NCBI GenBank assembly: GCA_910577295.1 | Contig: CAJTLS010000011.1 | Coordinates: forward strand, 1-64,000 | Direction of reading: 5' to 3' | Source of the DNA: an uncultured Eubacterium sp. | GTDB taxonomy: Bacteria > Bacillota > Clostridia > Lachnospirales > Lachnospiraceae | Length of the DNA: 64,000 nt | Part shown: in pieces, positions 54,781-64,000 of the stretch | Layout of the letters: each line of letters begins with the position of its first letter | Position numbering within the stretch: position 1 is the stretch's first letter | Translations under genes and position numbers: made by a program | The notes under the pieces: generated by a model | Databases searched by the model: none | What the model was told of the DNA's origin: nothing | The model's input: only the letters and a program-made list of their open reading frames with translations

Positions 54781-55773
54781 TCAAATGGTAAGTTTTGCTA
54801 ATTGCGGGTCCTCAATAATTGCTCCCAATCCCATTACTACCGTGCTCTCCGGTTCTTCACACAAATTCACCTTTAACCCGAGCTGGTCGTATACAAAACG
54901 TCCTAAATCCTTAATCCGGCTGGAACCTCCGGTAATATATACGCCGGATTTATAAATGTCGGATGAAATTTCCGGCGGCGTCCTTTCGAGAATGATTTTG
55001 ACCGAATCGACAATTCCCTGAAACAGTTCTGCAAGCGCCTCGTGAACTTCCTCACCGGAAATCGTTATCTCGCTCGGCAGTCCGGTTACCAGATTGCGTC
55101 CGCATACATCAATTGTCTCTGTATTGATATAAGCAGCGCCAATCGTCATTTTAATCTGTTCGGCCGTCTTCTCTCCGACAACAAAACTTTTATCTTTCTT
55201 TATTTTATTTATAATTGCTTCATCAAATCGATTACCCCCAACCGGGATCAAACGGCTCAGTACAATCCCTCCCAATGACAGGACGGAAATCTCTGTTGTA
55301 TTGGCGCCGATATCAAGAACAAGCGTTCCTGTCGATTTTGTAATATCCAAATTCATGCCTAACGCATCGGCAATCGGTTTTTCCACCACATGTATTTTGT
55401 GCGGCTTCAAGTTCGTATTCGTGATCAAGTCAAAGTAAGCGCGCTTTTCCACTTCCGTTATATCCGTGGGAACGGCTATATAATAGTCGGCGCCCTTTAA
55501 TTTGCGCTTCCCGTCCATCTCCAAAAAGAAGTAATCAATCATCGACTGCATATTGCCGATATCCGCGATTACACCATTCTTTACCGGATAAGAAACCCGG
55601 ATGTTTGCCGGCGCCTTTTCATACATTTCGTACGCCTCATTGCCGACGGCAAACGTGTGCGTCTTATTGTAAATGGCAATTACACTCTTTTCATGTAATA
55701 TCACACCCTCACCATTTTTATAAAACTTGATTGAACTTGTACCAAAATCAATACCTATTGCTTTTCCTGCCAT
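54781..55773 (-). CDS. mreB: Rod shape-determining actin homologue MreB
   Basis: MreB forms membrane filaments that guide lateral wall growth. Actin-fold phosphate loops are visible: GIDFGTSSIKFY at the start, LVLDIGANTTEISVLSLGG in the middle and GVYITGGSSRIKDLGRF late. The 330 residues are family-typical. It starts the mreBCD operon, and radC lies 21 bases upstream on the same strand. Confidence 0.95.
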   Translation of the reverse strand: MAGKAIGIDFGTSSIKFYKNGEGVILHEKSVIAIYNKTHTFAVGNEAYEMYEKAPANIRVSYPVKNGVIADIGNMQSMIDYFFLEMDGKRKLKGADYYIAVPTDITEVEKRAYFDLITNTNLKPHKIHVVEKPIADALGMNLDITKSTGTLVLDIGANTTEISVLSLGGIVLSRLIPVGGNRFDEAIINKIKKDKSFVVGEKTAEQIKMTIGAAYINTETIDVCGRNLVTGLPSEITISGEEVHEALAELFQGIVDSVKIILERTPPEISSDIYKSGVYITGGSSRIKDLGRFVYDQLGLKVNLCEEPESTVVMGLGAIIEDPQLAKLTI

Positions 55774-55794
55774 ATCACTCTTCCTCTCGAATTC

Positions 55795-56493
55795 TTATAT
55801 AAGTCCTCTCTCTTTTAAACTAACATATCGGTTATCGCCGATGATAATATGATCCGTCAAGGGAATGCCTATCTCATCGGAAGCGGTTACCAATCGTTTT
55901 GTAACATCAACATCTTCCCGGCTCGGCATCGGATTGCCGGTAGGATGATTGTGCAGTACGACATACTGTGCTGCATCATGGAGCAGGGCAAGCCGCAATA
56001 ACTCCCTTGGCTGTACCATAGACGATTGAATACTCCCTTTAAACACCACCTGATGATAGAGAAGTCTTCCACCGGTATCCATATACACGGCTACCAGTTG
56101 TTCCGTCTCCCAATTTCGCATATACTCCATAAAATAAGCCGCCAATTGTTGCGGGCGGCAAAAATGGGGAGCTTCACTCTTACATTCCCCTGCTAATCGT
56201 TTCGACAACTCCACCGCACACAAAATCTGAATTGCTTTTATCCGGCCAATACCTGAAATTTTCATCAAATCCCTTTGTGTCAGATGATGTAATCCCAGAA
56301 GTCCTTTGTAAGAGGGATGCAGCTGCAAAATTTCCATCGCCAGCGACAGGCATGTCCTCTCCCTTGTCCCTGATTTAATCAATACGGCAATCAATTCTGC
56401 ATTTGACAGTCTCTCTGCTCCCAATCTCTCACATTTTTCATAGGGCCGCTCTGAATTTGGCAATTCTTTCATTGTAAAATTATCTTTTTTCAT
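55795..56493 (-). CDS. radC: RadC family JAB domain protein
   Basis: Despite the name, a repair role is uncertain. The protein has a helix-hairpin-helix region (about 20-95, ISGIGRIKAIQ) and a JAB1/MPN metalloprotease-like domain with the metal motif HNHPTGNPMPSREDVDVTKRL near residue 177. Length 232 is normal. Linkage of radC with mreB is ancient and widely conserved. Confidence 0.93.
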   Translation of the reverse strand: MKKDNFTMKELPNSERPYEKCERLGAERLSNAELIAVLIKSGTRERTCLSLAMEILQLHPSYKGLLGLHHLTQRDLMKISGIGRIKAIQILCAVELSKRLAGECKSEAPHFCRPQQLAAYFMEYMRNWETEQLVAVYMDTGGRLLYHQVVFKGSIQSSMVQPRELLRLALLHDAAQYVVLHNHPTGNPMPSREDVDVTKRLVTASDEIGIPLTDHIIIGDNRYVSLKERGLI

Positions 56494-56603
56494 TTAGGCT
56501 CTTTCCCAAACCCAAATTTTACCTAAACAAAGTTATTTTACCATATTGCGATGAAAAAGTATACCTTATAACCAATTTTTTGTGTGAAATTTCTTTGTCT
56601 TTT

Positions 56604-57905
56604 TTACGATTTATGCGGTAATTCGACAAATCCACTATCGAGCATATTCTGCAATGTCTTTATCATACCCAATTTACCATGAGGCCATGTAATACCTCCC
56701 TGAAAATAAACGCTGTAAGGAGGCTCAATCGGTGCGTCCGCACTCAATTCAATCGACGCTCCCTGATTAAAAGCGCCTGCCGCCATGATAACATCACTGT
56801 GATATCCCGGCATAGCATACGGCTCTGGCAAAACATAAGAATCAACCGGCGCTGCCTGCTGAATCCCCTGACAAAAAGCAATAACACGTTCCGGACTCCC
56901 AAAAGCAATTGCCTGAATAATGTCGTTTCTTTCCTCCCTGCCAGACGGACTTGCGGTAAATCCCAGCCTCTCATACAGATTGGCAGCAAAAATCGCCGAT
57001 TTTAACGCACTCGCCACTACCGTCGGCGCCAAAAACAGCCCCTGATAAAACGAAGAATTCACTTGCAGGGAAGCTCCCACCTCTTTGCCGAGCCCCGGCG
57101 CAGTCAAACGACAGGCAGCCAGTTCCACCAACTCTTTTTTGCCGGCGATATATCCTCCGAGAGGAGCTAACCCGCCTCCGGGATTTTTAATCAGCGAGCC
57201 AACGCATAAATCCGCTCCCACTTCAGATGGCTCTATGACATCTACAAACTCCCCGTAACAATTATCTACCATGCAAATGACATCCGGTTTGATTTTCTTA
57301 ATAAAAGCTATCAGCTCACCTATCTGCCGGACGGAAAAAGTTTTTCTCATAGCATAGCCTTTAGAACGCTGTATCGTAACTAATCTTGTCTTTTCATGAA
57401 TCGCCTTGCGAATTCCCTCGTAATCAAATTCACTGTCTCCAACTAAGTCAACCTGCCGGTACGATATGCCGAATTCACGCAAAGAACCCTTTGTTTTAGT
57501 TCCATCTATTCCGATAATTCCCTCCAGCGTATCGTATGGTTTTCCTACCGGCGACAACAGTTCGTCGCCCGGCCGCAGAATGGCGGAAAGAGCAATCGTG
57601 AGGGCGTGTGTACCACAAGTAATCTGCGAGCGCACCAAGGCGTCCTCCGTATGAAAAATATCTGCATAGACGGATTCCAATGTATCCCTCCCGCTATCGT
57701 TATATCCATATCCGGTAGACCCCCATAAATGACTTTCACTGACCCTGTTTTTCTGCATTGCGTGAATGACTTTCAGTTGATTATATTCGGCCGTCGAATC
57801 AATCGCCGCAAAGCGATTTTCTATTTCTTCCAGCACCTCGTTGGAAAAGGCAAGCACTTCTTTACTGATACCGAATTTTTCGTACATATTTTCCATTGTC
57901 ATCAT
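56604..57905 (-). CDS. Methionine gamma-lyase / aluminium resistance family PLP protein
   Basis: A 433-residue fold-type I PLP protein of the family annotated as aluminium resistance (YnbB in Bacillus) or methionine gamma-lyase family. The PLP Lys lies in GSLIKNPGGGLAPLGGYIAG and the cofactor Asp in CMVDNCYGEF. The biochemical reaction is uncertain. It overlaps the miaA end by four bases; miaA-ynbB linkage is common in Firmicutes. Confidence 0.88.
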   Translation of the reverse strand: MMTMENMYEKFGISKEVLAFSNEVLEEIENRFAAIDSTAEYNQLKVIHAMQKNRVSESHLWGSTGYGYNDSGRDTLESVYADIFHTEDALVRSQITCGTHALTIALSAILRPGDELLSPVGKPYDTLEGIIGIDGTKTKGSLREFGISYRQVDLVGDSEFDYEGIRKAIHEKTRLVTIQRSKGYAMRKTFSVRQIGELIAFIKKIKPDVICMVDNCYGEFVDVIEPSEVGADLCVGSLIKNPGGGLAPLGGYIAGKKELVELAACRLTAPGLGKEVGASLQVNSSFYQGLFLAPTVVASALKSAIFAANLYERLGFTASPSGREERNDIIQAIAFGSPERVIAFCQGIQQAAPVDSYVLPEPYAMPGYHSDVIMAAGAFNQGASIELSADAPIEPPYSVYFQGGITWPHGKLGMIKTLQNMLDSGFVELPHKS

Positions 57906-58846
57906 ATGACACCTCTTTCTCCTGCTAACTGCATAATCGCTTCCACAAGCCGGCTGACGGAAGCGTAAGTTCCCTTATCCAATATGGTCACATCGCGCTC
58001 CCTGCGAAACCATGTCATCTGGCGCTTGGCAAAATGCCTTGTATCCCGCTTCAGACGGTATACGGCTTCCTCCAGACTGCACTGTTTCTCCAGATACGGA
58101 ACTAATTCCTTATACCCCAATCCCTGCATGGATACTAAATCTTTATGAAATCCCCGCTGCAAAAGAGCGCTGACTTCGTCCACAAGCCCCTCTTCTATCA
58201 TCGCGTCTACCCGCTGGTTAATTCTTTCATAGAGCGCTGCCCTCTCCAATGAAAGGACGATATACAAAAACTGATACGGTGATTCTTTCTGTCTCTCCGT
58301 ATTGTTGTATAAGGAAAATTTTTCACCGGTAAAATGATAATATTCCAGCGCGCGTATGACGCGTTTTACATTATTCGGATGTATGGCTTCCGCCGATTCG
58401 GCATCTACTTTCCGCAAACAGTCATGAAGAGCATTGACGCCGTGTTCTTTCGCAAAAGCAGACATCTCCTCCCGATATCCATCCTGCTTTTGATTCTCCG
58501 TAAAACAGATATCATACAGGACAGATTGAATATAAAATCCCGTTCCTCCCACAAGCAGCGGAATCTTTCCTCTGTCATAAATATCTTTCATATATTTTTT
58601 CGCGCGTTTCTGAAAAATCATTACGTTAAATTCCTCGTCCGGTTCAAACTCATCTACCAGATAATGAGGGATCCCCTGCTTTTGTCCCTCTCTTATCTTT
58701 GCCGTTCCGATATCCATTCCCCGATATACCTGCATCGAATCGGCGGATATAATTTCCCCACCAACTGCCTTTGCCAGTTGTATCGAAGTTTCTGTCTTCC
58801 CCACGGCAGTAGGGCCGGTCAAAATGATTAACGGTTTCTTTTCCAT
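57902..58846 (-). CDS. miaA: tRNA dimethylallyltransferase
   Basis: MiaA adds a dimethylallyl group to A37 of tRNAs reading UNN codons. The P-loop GPTAVGKTETSIQLA, DSMQVYRGMDIGTAK, GGTGFYIQSVLYD and the C-terminal RQMTWFRRE are diagnostic. Length 314 is normal. It follows mutL by 13 bases, matching the widespread mutS-mutL-miaA order. Confidence 0.96.
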   Translation of the reverse strand: MEKKPLIILTGPTAVGKTETSIQLAKAVGGEIISADSMQVYRGMDIGTAKIREGQKQGIPHYLVDEFEPDEEFNVMIFQKRAKKYMKDIYDRGKIPLLVGGTGFYIQSVLYDICFTENQKQDGYREEMSAFAKEHGVNALHDCLRKVDAESAEAIHPNNVKRVIRALEYYHFTGEKFSLYNNTERQKESPYQFLYIVLSLERAALYERINQRVDAMIEEGLVDEVSALLQRGFHKDLVSMQGLGYKELVPYLEKQCSLEEAVYRLKRDTRHFAKRQMTWFRRERDVTILDKGTYASVSRLVEAIMQLAGERGVI

Positions 58847-58859
58847 CGCAATACTCCTG

Positions 58860-60677
58860 TCACACTATTCTTTTAAATTTCTTTTCTAATTCGTGCTTAC
58901 TCATGGTAATCGTCGTCGGCCTGCCATGAGGACAATGATACGGCTGCTCCATTTGCAGCATTTGCGTGATCAATTCTTTTGCCTCCGCAAAGGAAAGCAG
59001 TTGTTTCCCCTTAACCGCAGCTTTACAGGCCATTGTCGCACAATGGGAAAGCACAAGTTCCGGCTCGGATATGCTGTTTTTTTCCATCATTCCGTCAATC
59101 ATTTCCAAAAACAAATCTTTGGAGGCAAGCGAAAGAAAATCAGCCGGAACACCGGTAATAAGATATTCTTTATCCCCAAACTCTTCAAAGCAAAAACCAA
59201 TTTTTTCAAATATCTGGCGATTCTCCTGTAAAACCCCAATTTCCCTTCCAGAGAGGGAAACTACAATCGGAGCGGCCAATTCCTGCGTCATGCCTTTCTT
59301 TTCTTGGAGCTGCGCCATCAGTTTCTCATATAAAACTTTCTCGTGAGCCGCATGCTGGTCTATCATCAAAAGTTCCTCTTCGTATTCAATGAGCCAGTAT
59401 GTCCCAAAAACCTGACCTATCATCCGAAACTGTGGGATATCCGGCACGACTCCCTCCTCTTTCGACAAATCCATCTGTTGGAAACTTTCATTAACAAATG
59501 AAGCCTTCCCCGACACGGAAAAAGGAGCCTCCTTTTGTTCAAAAGAGGGAATATCCGGTTCTTTTTCACACACCTGCCGCGCTATTTTCTCCTGTTTGTG
59601 ACGCTCCTTTTCAAACGGCTCTGGATGTCGTTTTTCTCTCTCTGGCACACCGGCCGAAGCCCTTTTCTCTGAAAGGCTCACTTCCGGTATGAGATTATTT
59701 TCTTTCAGCGCACGGTAGATAGTATCATAAAATAACTGATACACTTCTCTCTGATTCGTAAAACGTACTTCCATTTTTGTCGGATGGACGTTTACATCAA
59801 TGACGGCGCTGTCGATGGACAACAGGAGGACAACAAACGGGTAGCGGTGGCTCATCAGAAACTCTTTATAGGCTTCTTCCACAGCGTTTGCAATTATCGG
59901 ACTCTTAATATACCGCCCATTGACGAAATAATTCATCATCAGCCGGTTCCCTCTGGACAAGACCGGCTTTCCGATAAACCCCGTCAATTTCATTCCATCT
60001 AACTCTGCGCTTATGGGAACGATATTTTTTGTGACGTCCGCACCATATATATAATAAATATTTGTCCTCACCTGTCCGTCTCCAGACGTCTGCAGTTTAT
60101 TTCTGCCATCGGCAATATAAGTAAAGCGGATATCCGCATGCGCCAGCGAATACCGCTGAACCAGTTCATGGATATAATTCCCCTCTGTCGTCGCTGATTT
60201 TAAAAATTTCTTTCTGGCAGGCGTATTATAAAACAGATTCCTGACGATAAATGTCGTTCCCGTCGGACATCCGACTTCCTCAAAAGCAACTTCTTCCCCT
60301 CCCTGCATCTCATAACGCGAGCCGGCCAGCGAGTCACTCTCTTTCGTAATCAGCTCCACTTGTGCAACCGCGGCAATACTCGATAATGCCTCTCCGCGAA
60401 ATCCCAAACTGCTCACGGCAAACAAATCTTCCATCGTCCGTATTTTGCTCGTCGCATGACGAAGAAAGGCCGTCCGTATCTCTTCTCTGCCAATCCCCGA
60501 ACCATTGTCCGTCACGCGGATAAAAGAAATGCCGCCCTCTTTAATTTCTACCGTAATTGCCGTTGCACCTGCATCTAAGGCATTCTCAACCAATTCTTTT
60601 ACAACTGCCATCGGGCGCTCAATCACCTCGCCGGCAGCAATTTGATTTATTGTACTCTGGTCTAATACTCGTATCAT
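58860..60677 (-). CDS. mutL: DNA mismatch repair protein MutL
   Basis: MutL couples mismatch recognition by MutS to strand incision. The GHKL ATPase motifs are clear: ELVENALDAGAT, DNGSGI and TSKI ... LGFRGEAL. The C-terminal domain has the endonuclease motif DQHAAHEKVLYE, so this is the nicking type found in bacteria without MutH. A Lys/Glu-rich linker spans about 340-410. Length 605 is normal. Confidence 0.96.
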   Translation of the reverse strand: MIRVLDQSTINQIAAGEVIERPMAVVKELVENALDAGATAITVEIKEGGISFIRVTDNGSGIGREEIRTAFLRHATSKIRTMEDLFAVSSLGFRGEALSSIAAVAQVELITKESDSLAGSRYEMQGGEEVAFEEVGCPTGTTFIVRNLFYNTPARKKFLKSATTEGNYIHELVQRYSLAHADIRFTYIADGRNKLQTSGDGQVRTNIYYIYGADVTKNIVPISAELDGMKLTGFIGKPVLSRGNRLMMNYFVNGRYIKSPIIANAVEEAYKEFLMSHRYPFVVLLLSIDSAVIDVNVHPTKMEVRFTNQREVYQLFYDTIYRALKENNLIPEVSLSEKRASAGVPEREKRHPEPFEKERHKQEKIARQVCEKEPDIPSFEQKEAPFSVSGKASFVNESFQQMDLSKEEGVVPDIPQFRMIGQVFGTYWLIEYEEELLMIDQHAAHEKVLYEKLMAQLQEKKGMTQELAAPIVVSLSGREIGVLQENRQIFEKIGFCFEEFGDKEYLITGVPADFLSLASKDLFLEMIDGMMEKNSISEPELVLSHCATMACKAAVKGKQLLSFAEAKELITQMLQMEQPYHCPHGRPTTITMSKHELEKKFKRIV

Positions 60678-60686
60678 AGATAGCCA

Positions 60687-63314
60687 CTACCATCTTTCTT
60701 TTAACTGCTCCTGCCACTTATACACCAGATTCAAAGCATCAATCGGTGTTACATTGGCCAAATTAATGTCTCGAAGTTCAAACAAAATATCGTCGGTCTG
60801 ATTACCTCCCATCGCATCAAAAATCGACAACTGCGTCATCGCTGTTGCCTCTGTCGTTTTATCGGCAGGCAGTACCGCGCTGTTTCCTCCATCTTTCGTC
60901 TCCATATGGTCGGCAATCGCCCGTGCGCGCACCAATACCTCGTCTGGCACGCCGGCCAATCGGGCAACCTGTATTCCATAACTTTTATCTGCGCCACCCT
61001 TGACAATCTTTCTCAGGAATACGATGTCTTCTCCGTCTTCCTTAACTGCAATGCAGTAGTTCTGAACACCGTCCAGTTTTCCTTCCAGTTCCGTCAATTC
61101 ATGGTAATGGGTGGCAAACAAAGTTTTGGCCCCGATTTTTTTCTTGTCTACAATATGCTCAACCACTGACCATGCAATGCTCAAACCATCAAAAGTACTT
61201 GTCCCCCGACCGATTTCATCGAGAATAATTAAACTGTCCTTTGTTGCGTTGTGCAAAATATTTGCCACTTCCGTCATCTCTACCATGAAAGTGCTCTGTC
61301 CGCTGGCCAAATCATCCGACGCCCCGACACGAGTAAAAATGCGGTCTGTAAGTGATAAATCGGCGCTTTCAGCCGGAACAAAACTGCCTATCTGTGCCAA
61401 CAAGACAATCAATGCCGTCTGCCGCATATAAGTAGATTTCCCCGCCATATTAGGCCCGGTTATAATGACGACACGGTGCGTATCATCATCCAGAAAAGTA
61501 TCATTGGCAATGAACATATTGTGCTCCATCATCTGCTCAATGACAGGATGTCTGCCATCCTTAATGGATATTATTCCCTTATGATTAATCTGTGGACGGA
61601 CGTAATGATTACGCTCTGCCACATAGGCTAAAGATGCCAGCATATCTATCATGGCAACGACGGATGCCGATTTTTGTATCCTGTCCATCTGCTCAAAAAT
61701 GGTATTTCTCAATTCACAAAAGACAGCATATTCCAAACTATACAAACGGTCTTCTGCACCTAGAATCGTATCTTCCATCTCTTTTAACTCGGGTGTTGTA
61801 TAACGCTCCGCATTGGTTAACGTTTGCTTTCTCAGCCAATTTTCTGGAACGAGATGAACAAAAGATTTTGTCACTTCCAGATAATATCCAAAGACTTTGT
61901 TGTATTTAATTCTCAGATTTTTAATTCCCGTCTTTTCTTTTTCCCGCTTTTCCAGTTCTGCCAGCCAGTCTTTGCCTTCTGTTTTGGCCTTGCGCAGACG
62001 GTCAATCTCTTCGTGATAACCGTTCTTAAAAATCCCGCCCTCGCGCAGGGCAATCGGCGGTTCTTCTTCTATCGCATCGTGAATCATCTGATATACATCT
62101 TCCAAAGGATCCAGATTATGATACAATTCCTGAAATAACTCCGCTTTAAAATTTCCACACAAAAAACGAATATGGGGAAGCATTTCCAACGAAGATTCTA
62201 ACGCAATCATGTCTCTGGGATTTACCGTCTTATAACTGATTTTACTAAGTAACCGTTCCAAATCATAGATGGGATTCAAATATTCCCGCAGTTCTTCCCT
62301 TGTCACGGCATTTTCATTTAACTCTTCAATCGCGTCGTACCGTGCCGTTATCTGCTGTTCGTCAATCAACGGCTGTTCAAGACAGGAACGCAGCTTTCTT
62401 GCTCCCATCGCCGTCTTTGTCTTGTCAAGAACCCATAGAAGGGAACCTCTTTTTTGTTTTTCCCGCAGCGTTTCCACCAGTTCCAGATTACGCCTTGTAT
62501 TCCGGTCTAACAACATATACCTGCCCGTATGATACGGCAGCAGATGGGAAATATGGGCGAGCGAGCATTTTTGCGTCTCCTCCAGATATTGCATCACACA
62601 TCCTGCGGCAGTCACTCCCAGAGGATATTCTTCCAGTCCCATTCCCTCCAATGTTTTTACATGAAAATGGCGGCACAGGGTGCGCCTGCCCTCTTCTTCA
62701 TCAAAATAACGCGGCTCCAGTGCAGAAATAACGATGCCGAGACGCTCGCTTAAATCCGTCAAATCCGCTCCGCTTATGTAAAAGGTGTCGTTACAAATAA
62801 TCTCTGCCGGCATATATTTATTGATTTCATCCAACAGCTTTCCGAGCGTATCTACTTCTGTCAACAGATATTCTCCCGTTGTAACATCGACGACCGAAAT
62901 ACCAAAACTCTGATTTATGGCGACAATTCCCATCAGATAGTTATTTCTCGTCTCATCGAGCGAAGACATAAAACAGTTTGTTCCGGGGGTAACAATCTGC
63001 GTCACTTCCCGCTTTACAAGCCCCTTTGCCTGCTTCGGGTCTTCGACCTGTTCACAAATGGCAACTTTATATCCCTTTTCCACCAAGCGGTTAATATATC
63101 CCTCCGCAGAATGAAACGGGACACCACACATGGGTGCCCGTTCTTTCAGACCGCAGCTTTTACCGGTCAGAGTGATATCAAGTTCTTTTGTAACACAAAG
63201 CGCATCATCAAAAAACATTTCATAAAAATCACCCAGACGGTAAAATAATATACAGTCTTTATATTGTTCTTTCGTTTCCATGTATTGTTTCATCATGGGT
63301 GTTAGTTGTTCCAT
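60687..63314 (-). CDS. mutS: DNA mismatch repair protein MutS
   Basis: MutS recognises mismatches. The N-terminal mismatch-binding domain has LFYRLGDFYEMFFDDA (the Phe-x-Glu wedge), the lever domains follow, and the ATPase has GPNMAGKSTYMRQTALI, a Walker B region LIILDEIGRGTSTFDG and FATHYHEL. The protein is 875 residues. I choose the ATG at 63314 (AAAGAGG upstream); the 17 extra codons upstream are not family-like. mutS, mutL and miaA are closely packed. Confidence 0.96.
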   Translation of the reverse strand: MEQLTPMMKQYMETKEQYKDCILFYRLGDFYEMFFDDALCVTKELDITLTGKSCGLKERAPMCGVPFHSAEGYINRLVEKGYKVAICEQVEDPKQAKGLVKREVTQIVTPGTNCFMSSLDETRNNYLMGIVAINQSFGISVVDVTTGEYLLTEVDTLGKLLDEINKYMPAEIICNDTFYISGADLTDLSERLGIVISALEPRYFDEEEGRRTLCRHFHVKTLEGMGLEEYPLGVTAAGCVMQYLEETQKCSLAHISHLLPYHTGRYMLLDRNTRRNLELVETLREKQKRGSLLWVLDKTKTAMGARKLRSCLEQPLIDEQQITARYDAIEELNENAVTREELREYLNPIYDLERLLSKISYKTVNPRDMIALESSLEMLPHIRFLCGNFKAELFQELYHNLDPLEDVYQMIHDAIEEEPPIALREGGIFKNGYHEEIDRLRKAKTEGKDWLAELEKREKEKTGIKNLRIKYNKVFGYYLEVTKSFVHLVPENWLRKQTLTNAERYTTPELKEMEDTILGAEDRLYSLEYAVFCELRNTIFEQMDRIQKSASVVAMIDMLASLAYVAERNHYVRPQINHKGIISIKDGRHPVIEQMMEHNMFIANDTFLDDDTHRVVIITGPNMAGKSTYMRQTALIVLLAQIGSFVPAESADLSLTDRIFTRVGASDDLASGQSTFMVEMTEVANILHNATKDSLIILDEIGRGTSTFDGLSIAWSVVEHIVDKKKIGAKTLFATHYHELTELEGKLDGVQNYCIAVKEDGEDIVFLRKIVKGGADKSYGIQVARLAGVPDEVLVRARAIADHMETKDGGNSAVLPADKTTEATAMTQLSIFDAMGGNQTDDILFELRDINLANVTPIDALNLVYKWQEQLKERW

Positions 63315-63369
63315 CCGTTTGTATACCTCTTTCTGTTCTTTTAAAACAGCCGGAAAACACAGCACTAAC

Positions 63370-64000
63370 TTAATTATTGCCGGAATTTACATCAGCAGTC
63401 GGTTCCTGCGTCGGCTCTTTTGTCGGCTCCTTAGTCGGTTCCTGCGTCGGCTCCTTTGTCGGCGCTTCCGTCGGCACTTCCGTTGGCTCCGGTGTCGGTT
63501 CCGGCGTTTTCGGTCCTGGTGTCTTTGTCGGCTTTGGTGTCTTTGTTGGCTTCGGCGTTTTCGTCGGCTTTGGTGTCTTTGTCGGTTTCGGCGTCTTCGT
63601 GTGCGGCGCTTCCGTTGGACGCGGCGTAACGGTCTCAATCGGTCTCGGCTTTTCTGTCGACAGATACATCGCATTGATATATCCTGTCATACCGTTATAC
63701 TCTACTTCCATCCATTCTTTTTTGTACAATTTATTAAACTTTAACTTCATCCCTAATGGAACTTTGGCAACGACCGAAGATGTCAGGGAAGGTTCTGAGC
63801 GCATATTTACCGTCGCTGTCGTATATCCCTCTGTTGCCGCAGCGAGGTCATCATCAATATCCTGACCCCAATCCTCTTCGTTCTCAACCATGTTGCCATC
63901 CGGCGTAGACGTCGGCTCCGGAGACTCCCTGACTGTCAGGGCGCCGTCGGTAACAGAGGAAGCATTTGCCTCTTCATCGGTAATGACGTCGCTATCAAGA
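63370..64000 (-). CDS. SH3-domain protein with Thr/Pro-rich tail, 5' end outside the window
   Basis: The frame is open to the right edge, so the N-terminus is missing. The visible part has an acidic, Pro/Ser-rich linker (EPTSTPDGN), one bacterial SH3 domain (YTTATVNMRSEPSLTSSVVAKVP to GMTGYINAMYLS), and a C-terminal tail of about 80 residues built of KTPKPT and EPTKEPT repeats. SH3b domains usually bind cell wall peptides, so it is probably secreted or wall-associated. It lies 55 bases upstream of mutS on the same strand, perhaps by chance. Confidence 0.75.
   Translation of the reverse strand, partial: LDSDVITDEEANASSVTDGALTVRESPEPTSTPDGNMVENEEDWGQDIDDDLAAATEGYTTATVNMRSEPSLTSSVVAKVPLGMKLKFNKLYKKEWMEVEYNGMTGYINAMYLSTEKPRPIETVTPRPTEAPHTKTPKPTKTPKPTKTPKPTKTPKPTKTPGPKTPEPTPEPTEVPTEAPTKEPTQEPTKEPTKEPTQEPTADVNSGNN
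63388..63606 (-). repeat. Tandem Thr/Pro coding repeats
   Basis: About five copies of an 18-bp unit encoding KTPKPT (around 63512-63606) are followed by degenerate 12-bp EPTK/EPTQ units. Such repeats can vary in copy number by slippage. The tail is probably an extended, possibly glycosylated spacer. Confidence 0.8.

Noticed and set aside
63377..63865. A 162-codon Gly/Val-rich frame on the plus strand
   Set aside because: It is the antisense of the Thr/Pro repeats of the SH3 protein, with a periodic composition explained by those repeats.

Overview
The window is a piece of a low-to-mid GC Gram-positive chromosome, almost certainly from the Lachnospiraceae (Clostridia). This rests on gene content and order: plsX-rnc-smc-ftsY, mreBCD-PBP2-minCDE-rodA-mgsA, yicC-remA-gmk-rpoZ, sepF/ylmH/divIVA/lspA/rluD, a DUF5688 protein, a short-form HisG with HisZ, RqcH, a YneA-like SOS protein, and a secreted xylan-type GH43 enzyme at the left edge. 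The genus cannot be settled from the sequence alone. Coding density is high, no intergenic gap exceeds 300 bases, and I see no prophage, insertion sequence, CRISPR array or rRNA operon. There is one tRNA.

Layout, left to right. 1-1850: the 3' part of a GH43 arabinofuranosidase with carbohydrate-binding modules. 2.0-12.8 kb (+): plsX, rnc, smc, ftsY, then ilvA-hisZ-hisG-hisD. 13-17.6 kb (+): a secreted leucine-rich-repeat protein, rplS, two signal peptidase genes flanking rbgA, and a CYTH protein. 17.7-24.8 kb (+): gdhA, a DUF5688 gene, tRNA-Arg, hslO, an unknown anchored protein, rluF and a frameshifted ligA. 24.8-32.9 kb (mixed): a SpoVB-type flippase, a large unknown membrane protein with an acidic tail, a cysteine desulfurase, a PHP-family phosphatase with a structured leader, and rqcH. 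33.1-38.7 kb (+): yicC-remA-gmk-lepB-rpoZ, then an SOS-controlled locus and a cell-wall amidase. 38.7-46.8 kb (-): a Xer-type recombinase, a small membrane protein, an orphan BlaI-type repressor, then rluD, lspA, divIVA, ylmH, sepF, yggS and a HlyD-like protein. 47.1-64 kb (-): mgsA, rodA, minEDC, PBP2, mreDCB, radC, an aluminium-resistance/methionine gamma-lyase-like gene, miaA, mutL, mutS and an SH3-domain protein cut by the right edge.

Functionally the window is dominated by cell envelope and division (MreBCD, PBP2, RodA, MinCDE, SepF, DivIVA, YneA, amidase, three LepB, LspA), ribosome and RNA maturation (rnc, rbgA, rluD, rluF, yicC, ylmH, rqcH, rplS) and DNA maintenance (smc, ligA, mutSL, radC, xer).

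No wholly new multi-gene system stands out. The strongest points for follow-up are: a signal peptidase paralogue whose catalytic Lys and supporting Ser are both replaced; a ligA split by one extra A just before the BRCT domain; an SOS promoter with two LexA-type boxes driving an unannotated 33-codon gene ahead of a YneA-like protein; a three-hairpin leader with a possible pseudoknot touching the ribosome binding site of the PHP phosphatase; and an orphan BlaI-type repressor with paired operators and a small membrane-protein neighbour.
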